DNA from: Pyrenula massariospora
Taxonomy: Eukaryota; Ascomycota; Eurotiomycetes; Pyrenulales; Pyrenulaceae
Length of the DNA: 64,000 nucleotides
NCBI GenBank assembly: GCA_021030905.1
Contig: JAGFMI010000005.1
Coordinates: forward strand, 1,302,001 to 1,366,000
Direction: 5' to 3'
Part shown: positions 55,404 through 64,000 of the stretch, one piece after another
Layout of the letters: every line of letters begins with the position of its first letter
Position numbering within the stretch: position 1 is the stretch's first letter
Notes under the pieces: model-generated
What the model was told of the DNA's origin: nothing
The model's input: only the letters and a program-made list of their open reading frames with translations
The model's database searches: none
Position numbers and translations under genes: made by a program

Positions 55404-56691
55404 CTACCCATTTAGCATCGCCTCATGCTGGCCACCATAGCGCTCCCCAGAAATAGGTAGCGTGTCGAGGATTTTCTGAATCTCAACCAAGTCTTCGTCG
55501 GTCAGCGACGCAGGCTTGCAGTTCTCGATGATGCGTGCCTCCTTGGTGGAGCCAGGGATAGGGATTGCGCCCTGGCGACACACCCAGCCGATGGCCACCT
55601 GCGCCGTGGTCACGCCCTTGCGCTTGGCAATCTGTCCCACCGCCTCGACGAGCTTCAAGTTCTGGTCGAAATTCTCGGGCTTGAAGCGCGGCAGCATGCG
55701 CCGGAAGTCATTCTCCGCCAGGTCGTCGAGCTTGCGTATTTCGCCCGTCAGCCAGCCGCGGCCGATGGGGCTGTATGCCGCGACGGGGATGCTAACTATT
55801 CCATGGGTCAAAGTGTCAGTAGATTGATATTTTGGCGCTTCCGCTTCCTTTTCGAGGAAACAACATACGCTCATGACATGTGTCCGCAATCCCGTTGTGA
55901 AGAGGATCAGGCGTGAATAAGCTCAGCTCGATCTCGACGACTGATATGGGATGTACGGCATGGGCTTTGCGGATCGTGTTCGTGCTGGCTTCGCTCAGCC
56001 CGGCGCCACGGATCTTGCCCTCCTTGACTAGTTCGGCAAGTGCCTTGATTGAAGTTTCAATGGGGACCTTGGGATCAACTCGTGCACACTCAAAGATGTC
56101 GATTGGCTTGATGCTAGGTGGCAACACCTTGACGGCCTCCTCGACAGAAGCGCGAATACCCTCCGCGCTGCCGGTGGGGCCCTCTTTCGGATGAAATGCG
56201 CCTTTGATACTGAGCACGACTTTGCTGGCGTCCTCGGGATACTGTTCGAAGTAGTGCCTGATCAGATGTAGCGAATTTGCCTGGGGCGTGCCATAATGTA
56301 GGCCCTGCATCCAAGTTAGCTTAGATGTCCTATACAGCCTCTGCTTAATGAATCCGTAAGCTGATTAGGAGTCAAGCGAAGATGCTATTCTTCCACTTAG
56401 AAGGCCGCCTTACACCGTTCCAGAAGTTGGCACCCTGCTCGAGCGCCGTCTTCATTGCCTTTACCGCGACTGGGTATTCGACGAGAGCCCACGGGATCGT
56501 CAAACCTGGAGCACGCAGCGTCAACTAGACATTCCCACGTGTTGGCTAAGGTGCTTGTCTTTGGCCTCTGCACCCTGAAACGAAGAAAGAAAGCATGATA
56601 CAACCGGTCGCTCACCTAACATGCCGTACCCAACGGAACCAACGGGCTTGCCGGCAACGGTGATGAGCTTTGCTTTGTCCATGTTTGCCAT
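55404..56691 (-). CDS. Aldo/keto reductase, pyridoxal reductase-like (AKR8 type)
   Basis: Four exons on the minus strand (56691..56616, 56505..56414, 56304..55869, 55795..55404) give 331 residues, the family length. ATG 56691 (MANMDK) precedes the first strand LITVAGKPVGSVGYG. Junctions rebuild GMLGLTIPWALVEY, NFWNGGLHYGTPQANS and CHELSIPVAAYSPIGRG. The last two are diagnostic: WNGG.xYGTP carries the catalytic Tyr of AKR8 enzymes such as yeast/fission-yeast Plr1. VVLSIKG supplies the Lys and DIFECARVDP replaces the usual His segment. The C-terminal NADPH site is IPIPGSTKEARIIENCKP. The enzyme probably reduces pyridoxal or another aldehyde with NADPH. It converges with the arginase-fold gene (160 bp between stops). 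A CGGCCG lies at 56806-56811, about 115 bp upstream of the start. Confidence 0.88.
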
Positions 56692-59026
56692 ATCGTAAGA
56701 TGTCGTGTGGATCCTGTGATGGAGAAAGATAATGAGCGACGACTTCTACTCTGCTTCCCGATACTGCTGGGGAGGAAGGTGTCTCGTAGTCATGATATGA
56801 GACGTCGGCCGGAACACTTCTTCTTTAATGGACGGGAAAGTCTGATAGTAATCCAAGTCCTTTGATCCAATGGCTGAGTTGTACAAGCCATCTAGCATTA
56901 GAAAGGTTTCGTTTATTGAGAGCTGCAGTCGTCGCATGGAGTTTGTTCGTAAATACGCCCAATGTCTTACTCCGGCTTGTTTATCTCCGCAAACCTCAAT
57001 AAAAGCACGACGGAAAAGTCTATCTTTATCAATAGCTTAGTTGTTATGCTCGGGCATAAGTTGCATATTTTTCGAGGCTGTAGATCACAACTTATTAAAC
57101 ATTCAACTGATCTTGCGCTAAGATTTCGTTTTTGCGTAACAGCCTCACTCGCTTTAGGTGTGTTACTTCTGTTACCTTATAATCCTAAGTATTATATTTT
57201 AAAGCCAAAAATCTCACCCGGGGCAGGAATTGCCCAGAACCACCTGAGGGTAAGCGAACTAGAAAGTAACTACGGGAAGTCTACCTGCTGAAATAACATG
57301 ACTAAAGGGTAAACTAGATCATCAAGTCGTGCCTGCCTGTGCCCGCATTCCATGTCAGATTTGGAGGGATAACCGTGTCCTACAAGAACCACGTCTGCCC
57401 TTTACAGTCTACACGCAAGGTAACTTCGACGGCTTTGCTGCGTAGAGCCAAAGAAACTGATCGAGGTCTAAGGTACTCTTGTCTTGTCGCAAAAAAGTCA
57501 ACTTCGAGTTGAACCTTAGTACGCGCGCCAGGTGAAGTTTGCTTTCCTCGGTCGTGCCATCACGAGGCACACTTGCCACTTCCCATTCAGTTTTAATCGT
57601 TGAACATCGCCAATATGAGCTCGTGCGACTCGGGTGACAGGCTGATACGCTGTTGGTGGCATCCAGGTGATGCCGCGGTGATGCCTGGGGTTTGCAGAGG
57701 GTAGAATAAAAGTCTGAGGTGGTTGCTTAGGTGGGGCCCCTTCCCCGCCGAGTGCTGCTGCCGGGAAGTGCCGTAGAGTAGCAGCCACGTTTGGATTTTA
57801 GCTCCATCGTCCATGGCTGTCTCAGCTGTCACAGTTTAAGCAACCTCCTCTGTAGGATCCATTGTTAGAACCGCTTTTTGGTTGTATTCCTCCACTTTAA
57901 GTCTGTCTCTCCTTTGCATCGTCGAACCAGTGACTCAAGGCTTGTGGTGAATGAATCGCACCTCGACGCGGTGTCAGGGACGAGTAGCTCTTTACGAGCG
58001 AAACTTAGACGATCCATTAACAACTGTTGGGATTTGAGTATCAGCTTGCCCTCTCTACGATTCTTCCTATGTTTGATCCTCTTCGCAAAGATTCGAGGCT
58101 ACCCTGCAATAGCGAAGATAGCTTGGAATTCGTGTAGGGGATGAGAGCGACATACACTCAGGTACGTGGTGAGCGTATCAACAAAAACGTATTCGGGGGT
58201 CAAACAATGTTGTTTACAGCGAGATCCAGGTGTCTGACTATCGAACGCGCAACCTTATCTACGAGACAGTCGATCTTTTCAACATTTCGACGAACCTACC
58301 CTCAGTATCGTACCTCGGTGAACTAGCGAACCACTACTTTGTTAAGGAGCACTATATTAGGCTAAGAACAGAATGATGTCTCGGAGATAGATCTAGTGGA
58401 AGGAGAAAAATAACCCAACCTTTCCTTCCCTTCCTGCTGCAAAATAAATTTCAACACCAGAACTACCTAGTACAAGACACGGAGATGCAAACATGTATGT
58501 AGTCTATCTACATGCCACCCATACACCCGACTTTGCCCTGCGCGGCCTTAGTAGAAAAACGTTAAGAGCCTCTTGAACATTATCGCTCAGCACATCTACA
58601 GGTTTATTTAGGGATAGTAGTGTCGACTTGGAGAAAGGTCGAAGAAACGCCTCACAAACTTTCGCTAAAACTGGTGCAGGTGAGGAGGTCTCTTAGAATC
58701 ATTGATAACATCGCTCATTTTTAATGAACTTACCGTTCCAGCTAAGGCAGTATTAATATCATCGCAAGAGAGATAAGTTGATATACAGTGGTCTTATCTA
58801 ACTTTATTCCTACGGGAGATCACAAATTCTACATGATTGGATTGCACTTCGTAAGAGGATGATCAATGAGCGGCGTAATTATCCGACGATAACGAAGTTA
58901 AATAAAGATGAAGCTCAATGAATGAATGAGAAGTCCCCAGTCCAGCATGACAGCAAGTGCTTTCTAATAAATGCGTGGGGAAAGTAGCGAGGAGATTGTG
59001 CTCCTTATCGTAAGAAAATCTAGCCG
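56692..59026. other. Gene-poor AT-rich region
   Basis: The first 150 bp are the reductase promoter. A 109-codon plus-strand frame (56962-57291) and a 90-codon minus-strand frame (57788-57516) are open but show no motif or splice partner. No tRNA, transposase or reverse transcriptase signature was seen. The region from 57,900 on is strongly AT-biased. Confidence 0.4.
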
Positions 59027-59340
59027 TCATTTTTTCTTTTCCCAGGCTAATTTTGCATCTTCTACCATGGCCTTGTCTGTCACTGAGTCCATGAACATAT
59101 CTAGGTCCTCTGCTCTTTCACTGGCTTTTATTTCCCTGTTCTTATCGGTAGTTGTCCAGTTCATGTTGGACCTGTCTTCTTTATCCTTAAGAAAAGCGTC
59201 AAGTCGCTGGGAACGCTCAATATTTTCGCGGCTTGATAATGCACGAAGACTGCCAATGCTGCTTCAATTTATTAGTTTTTTAGCGGTGAAGGAAGATTCT
59301 GAATGCAGTACCCTTGACGTGGTGTTAGACTGCTAGACAT
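59027..59340 (-). CDS. Hidden small gene or 3' exons of one: 87 aa hydrophilic protein
   Basis: The minus-strand frame from 59261 to the TGA at 59029-59027 is strongly coding-like for 78 codons: SLRALSSRENIERSQRLDAF, then charged helical text, ending EDAKLAWEKKK. Upstream, ATG 59340 encodes MSSSLTPRQ. A 50 bp intron (59311-59262; GTACTG donor, CTAAT branch, GAAG acceptor) joins it in frame, giving 87 residues. The product is Glu/Lys/Arg/Asp-rich, probably a single coiled coil, with no known motif. It may be independent or the 3' part of a gene starting at 59722. Codons are as AT-rich as the neighbouring Clr5 gene. Confidence 0.45.
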
Positions 59341-59437
59341 AGTAGCTGATTTTATGCAATTGAGATATCACAAGCCTGGAGGTTATAGTGTTATAGGCGA
59401 GGAGTGTAAAAGCGAGAGTCTCTTGAGGCGAAAATAT

Positions 59438-59722
59438 CTAGACCTTGACTATCCGTTTAGGGAAACTGTCGGCCTTAAATAGATAACGCATGTTCGTGAT
59501 ATTATGTTCTCTACCATCTGATATGTACCGTATGAAGCTCTCCATCATGCCCGTGTGTACCATTTTTAGGGTTTGGGTGACCTCTAAGCTCTCATTGGCT
59601 GCTGCCTGTGTACCATTTTCTGCTGTAGGGACCATTTGTTCTGGATGCCAGATACGGCTAGCGCTAATTTTCGCATGTGACTGCCTCGACCTACGAAGCC
59701 TAGCCAACTTTTGTCCTTCCAT
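59438..59722 (-). CDS. Unknown small protein (94 aa) or first exon, divergent from the Clr5 gene
   Basis: ATG 59722 on the minus strand opens 94 codons, starting MEGQKLARLRRSRQSHAKIS and containing SLEVTQTLKMVHTGMMESFI and MRYLFKADSFPKRIVK. Composition is protein-like and basic at the N-terminus. It begins only 79 bp from the divergent Clr5-ankyrin start codon. Possible donors (for example GTAGAG inside the DGRE codons) could splice it to the 59340-59027 frame, giving one protein of about 160 residues, but I cannot choose among them. No family recognised. Confidence 0.4.
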   Translation of the reverse strand: MEGQKLARLRRSRQSHAKISASRIWHPEQMVPTAENGTQAAANESLEVTQTLKMVHTGMMESFIRYISDGREHNITNMRYLFKADSFPKRIVKV

Positions 59723-59801
59723 CCTCCAAGACAGCTACCTAATCTCAAAGAGAGACTGAGTTCTAGATTTACAGACTGAATTATTGTTCTATACTACTAA
59801 A

Positions 59802-62800
59802 ATGTCGCATGAGCCTCAAAACCAACTGGCTGTGCAATCTTCATGCCGAGCACGTCGTATCCGGGATGAAGAATGGGAACAGCATCGACCAACAATCGAG
59901 AAGCTCTATGGAGAGCAAAACCACTCTAGGACTTTCGTGATTGAGAAACTGAAGCAAGGCGGGTTCGTAGTCACGTAAGTGTCTTATTGATTTACTGTCT
60001 TATGTATTCGTTGTCTTTCTGCAAAATAGCCAGCCCTATCGAATCAGCAATAACACTTACTCTGTAGACAGCGAAAAACAACTTAAGCACATACTAAATA
60101 AATGGAAAATAAAGAAGAAGATTGATAATGCTGATATGGAGCTAATACTGGCCACTAAAAGACAGCGTAATGCTGAAGGCAAAGCTACACAGTTTACATA
60201 CCACGGGTGCGTTGTAAATGAGGAAAAGTTGCAACGTTCAGCAAAGAGACTCAAAGTCTTAAATACTTCTTCTGCTGGTATGTATCAGGTTCCAAGCCTT
60301 TTAATTGACACTGAGTGTTCAATAGGCATGCCATCGTACATTCAAACATTCAGCCCAAGATCTTCAAATCGAAAGCCGACATTAGGTCAAGCCACTCGTA
60401 CAGCTGGCCTTGAAGATTCGAATACAGACAATTTTCCTCCGTCTCCAACGTATAGAGATACACCATGGGATCGTCCATTTCAAGACACATCCTTTTGGAC
60501 AGAGAATCAGGAGAATATTGTGCATAACCCAAATGACAGAAATTTAGGACTCTCTCAACACGAGGACGGTAAAGAGTCATTGGGTAATCAACCAGTTGCA
60601 ACTACACTGAGCGGAAATTTGTTGCTTCCTGATCTACCTGATCTTTTTATTCCGACTGAGAATCGTAATGATTTTGACGAAATTGTTAGAAAGGACCCAT
60701 CAAGCAACGACGACTACATGGCCGACATAGCCCAATGGTCATTACCACCAGAATATCTGAACAGCTGTAATGTACCAGATTTAAGTGCAGGTTTTCCTGT
60801 TCATTTGCCAGATTCAATGTTTACACCATCCCTGGCCACCTGTATACCCGTCCGCGAACCAGTGAGCGGACTTCGCATCGGACAAAGTTCCCTAGCTCAA
60901 AGCGTTGGGAGCGAAGTCATTCCAAATAAGGTCGTATTCCATGGCTCAAACCCAGAGAACACCATCCCTTCCATACAAGTCATAAGGACACTAATTCAGG
61001 ATTTCCAAGATGAACATTTTCGACGATCTCTTTATGTGTTCCTGCGGGATTCATATGGAGTGAATCTCGTGAATGAGATGAAAAGCGAAATTTTGCTGCG
61101 TGGGATAGATGATATTGCTATTTGGGCCTATGAAGCATCTGCAAAATTCCTTAGACAAAAGAAAACACCGTGTCACCTCGGAAACTTTAGTGCCTTACCT
61201 GAAATCGAGTCAATGGAACAATTTGCGGGTCATGATCAGTTTTCACATCAGAATGAAAGTGCATTGGCTAATGCAGATTGCTCAAGACCGAAGAGCACTT
61301 TGATTAGCTATTTTCACGTCCAGGCTCACTCAACGATATCTAGGACTTTACGAACAGAATTACGGCGGACGCCAAAAGTCGCTTTCAACAACGAAGATAA
61401 TGCGCAATTTCACATTGAAATTCTGAACATCCCGGAAGTTAAAAACCGATCAGAAGCTGGAATTCGCTTAAATTTCCTGGGAAGCTTCCAAAATCCTCCA
61501 ATCTATACAGCAATCAAAACTTACAATATTGTTCCGGACGACTCTGAGATCATAAAATGCGTCACCACGAATGATATACAGGGTTTCAAAAAGCTTGTAG
61601 AGGATCGCAAGGCCTCTCCCAGGGATATAGACTCATTTGGCAGCTCCTTGCTCAGTGTCAGCTCTACTTTTTCTCCTAAAGAATCTTGGTTCTGTGTGCT
61701 GACACCAAGGACAGTACGCAATTTTCAACGGCTGTTCAGAAATTTTTCGTTACCTCCTGGAAAATGGCGCAAATGCAGAGCAGTGTAGCTTGTACGAGGT
61801 TTTTTCCCTCAATTCTCGCAAGATAAGTTGTACTGATTTAAGATTTAGATTCTCCCACCTAGCTAGTCTTATAGATTGCATTTGGACTTATAATTTAGAC
61901 TTAACGTTTTGTGGAGGGCTTTACCAAAAACTTCCTACGATGGATTACATCAAAGATATTGATCAATGTAGGTCCATGACAGAAATTGCTCTCGCAAATG
62001 GATGCCTTGTTGAAGATTCAGTCCCCTATAATCAGACTATGCCGAGTCCTTTGTTTAGCATCTGTCGATCAAATGAGCAACATACCACAACACATCAATT
62101 TGCGGATACAGTGGAGCAGCTTTTAGCTGTTGGCTTTGATAAGGAACGGAGAAACGACCAAGGCCAAACACCACTTCTTTTTGCCACGAATGTGACTGGA
62201 ATGTGGTCACTAACGATTGTGAGGCTCTTTTTAGCCGCGAAATTTAACGTGAATGCTATTGACAGTCAGGGACGAACAGCTCTTCATCTTTGCCTTGATT
62301 TCTCTGCGGGTCTCTCTGAATCCTTTCTTGATTTTCATAGACTTTCGACCTCGGCCTTTGAAAAGCAAGCTACCAGTGAAAGCAGTGAGATAGCAGAGGC
62401 TATAGCTGACGAGAATGAAGATGTGACCTGCTTTGATATAGCCGGCAGTGACCAAGAGTCTAGTGTTAGCTTTGCCAGAAGCGAGAACGACGACGATCTC
62501 AGCACTCCTGAGGACACACAGCAGCTGCAACAATGTTATTGGTGCAGTGATCCCGACGGTCTTGATTCGGATGAGCTGAGCATCTTTTATTACTGTGAAG
62601 CTAGAGACACCGACGATCTCGCGATGCCTACTGGTATGTTGGGAGACGACAAATACCAAAAGATTGAGCCAGAACCGTGGATGTGCAAGGCCCGTCAGAG
62701 GCTAAAGCTCCTGTTACTGTTACAGGCTGGTTGCGATCCGAACCTTCTTGATAATAAGGGCGCTTCAACAAGTGATTATGCAAGAGCAGAGCGGCTGTGG

Positions 62801-62947
62801 CCGCAGTGGGAATGGGCTCTTGCACAGACTGGTTGGAGGTACAACAAGGTTACGGATCGGTGTGAGAGGAAAGATGCAACGCCGGAATTCTACTTGGAGG
62901 ATTTTGTCGAACTTTCGGACGGGCCATTGGAGGCCGTCGAACCGTGA
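59802..62947 (+). CDS. Clr5-domain protein with ankyrin repeats
   Basis: Modelled as three exons (59802..59974, 60072..61656, 61715..62947), 996 residues. The Clr5 domain spans about 22-75: WEQHRPTIEKLYGEQNHSRT, then FVIEKLKQGGFVVT, and after intron 1 EKQLKHILNKWKIKKKI, matching the Pfam Clr5 pattern. Intron 1 is 97 bp and ends GTAGACAG; an earlier AG would give a stop. Intron 2 (61657-61714) is inferred because the frame changes there: the join gives SSLLSYAIFNGCSEIFRYLL and then ENGAN, good ankyrin text. Its donor GTCAGC is weak but CTGAC branch and ACAG acceptor are good; a frameshift is the alternative. Further ankyrin units are DQGQTPLLFATN and DSQGRTALHLCLDF, then PNLLDNKGAS. Clr5 was named from a fission-yeast silencing factor; roles in filamentous fungi are largely unknown. 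Base composition is AT-richer than the housekeeping block. Confidence 0.75.
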
Positions 62948-64000
62948 TCAGTGGTCAGCCCTGTGACCATAAGTGTAGGCTGACCCCCTTGGACTGTGCT
63001 ATAGGGACTAAACCCATGGACATCTGTGGTCTGTACCACTCCTGATTGGACAATCAATACAGGGTCCTTGATGGTATAGAGGTACCAGAGGGCTTGGTGG
63101 ATGTCTCTTAGAGAGAGTCGTGCTTAATAGGCTACCTCAGAAATCTTTTGTAGTTCTTACAGTATACATAGTGCTGGTTAATTTTATAGAGGGCTAGACA
63201 CCTCTTAGAGACTATTGTAGAGTTTTCTCTATATTCAACACTCTTGTTGTATATAACGAGAAAAGGAATAAGCGCTCGAGCTAGCCCCCTCCGTGTAGTA
63301 GAAATTTGTTGCGGAACATACCCGGGAGCAGAGGCTCCCCTCCATGTGACTTTGCTTGACAGACAGTCAAGGCTTGTATTTGTTGTATCCCAACCGCGGA
63401 TCTTCTCAACTGTGGATGTGGGTCATCCCAGCTGTGGATCACCCTCTATTTACAGCTGGGCCATCCTATCTACGGATCGCCACTATCACTCTCTAATCTA
63501 CTATTAGGCCTGCGCAGCTTAAATTTAGGCTTCAGAAGATAAATATACTTTAGCTTACTGTGCTGAGAGCAGTGACGGGATCTTGTTCTAGCTAGACCCT
63601 AACGGAGGAGACAATGTTGAAAAATTGCTGCCTGTGTGAGAAAGAAGGCTGGTAGTGGATGATGCTTGAGCCTCCATCACTTGGATCATACGTAATCTTC
63701 AAAGCCACGGTAAAGCGGTAATTGCGCTATCAAATTTTGCGATATTTATGGTCTCACTACCCACTCTGAGCCTCACAGCCAAGTACAAGGCCAACAAATC
63801 GAAAGTTTTGTAAGTAATTGCAAAGCATTATACACTGCGGCCTTGATTGAGAACGCTTGAATAGAGTATACAATGAACAAATTTGGAAAAGTCAGCTTGT
63901 CAGATGGCCGAATTGAATATGGCGTTTTTGACAAAGTAACATGTGAATTAAGCATGGCGCTGCGAAGGTGCAACCGGGTTCCCAGCCCGGAGGACTTTAG
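62948..64000. other. AT-rich terminal region with short imperfect repeats
   Basis: No gene. Between 63390 and 63480 the phrase CTGTGGAT recurs in related forms (CAACTGTGGATGTGG, CAGCTGTGGATCACC, CTACGGATCGCC). TATATTCAACACTCTTG at 63231-63247 is reminiscent of fungal LTRs, but no terminal repeats, primer-binding site or coding remnant could be shown. Confidence 0.35.

Noticed and set aside
63200-63620. Possible LTR remnant
   Set aside because: No paired terminal repeats, target duplication, primer-binding site or polyprotein relic visible within the window.
1-64000. CRISPR arrays, bacterial operons, insertion sequences
   Set aside because: The sequence is fungal nuclear DNA with spliced genes; no regularly spaced direct repeats were seen.

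Overview
The window is nuclear DNA of a filamentous ascomycete (Pezizomycotina). The support is fungal gene families (Zn2Cys6 regulator, Clr5-ankyrin protein, HET-domain relic, CBM21 PP1 regulator), many 45-70 bp GT-AG introns with CTAAC/CTAAT-like branch sites, housekeeping genes with filamentous-fungal architecture, and no polycistronic packing. I cannot name the genus. All gene models below were spliced by eye from reading-frame continuity and family conservation; none has transcript support.

Layout. 1-4.5 kb: 3' end of a mitoribosomal protein gene (mL60/MRPL31 type), a secreted aspzincin-like metalloprotease, and a decayed HET-domain gene. 4.5-10.8 kb: a patatin-like phospholipase with a Cys/His tail, two poorly supported loci, and an Old Yellow Enzyme-type oxidoreductase. 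11.3-17.7 kb: MCM4 and a glycogen-targeting PP1 regulatory subunit, both on the minus strand. 17.7-24.6 kb: a gene-poor stretch. 24.6-33.6 kb: a 1200-residue orphan protein and a RING/Cys-rich/SH3 protein. 34.2-49.5 kb: a dense housekeeping block (mitochondrial helical-repeat protein, bS18m, AIP1, 5-oxoprolinase, Sub1/PC4, Isu1, CSN3). 50.4-56.7 kb: an accessory metabolic group of a Zn2Cys6 regulator divergent from a short-chain dehydrogenase, followed by an arginase-fold protein and a pyridoxal-reductase-like aldo/keto reductase. 57-64 kb: AT-rich sequence with a Clr5-ankyrin gene divergent from small unknown minus-strand frames.

Working together. Most of 34-50 kb is unrelated core biology: mitochondrial translation and Fe-S assembly, actin turnover, the glutathione cycle, transcription and the COP9 signalosome. 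The part most likely to act as a unit is 50.4-56.7 kb. The regulator and the dehydrogenase share a 375 bp promoter holding a near-perfect 30 bp palindrome made of three CGGCCG cores at exact 11 bp spacing. CGG/CCG triplets are what Zn2Cys6 proteins bind, so this is a strong candidate operator. The neighbouring arginase-fold protein lacks two metal-ligand histidines, so its chemistry is open.
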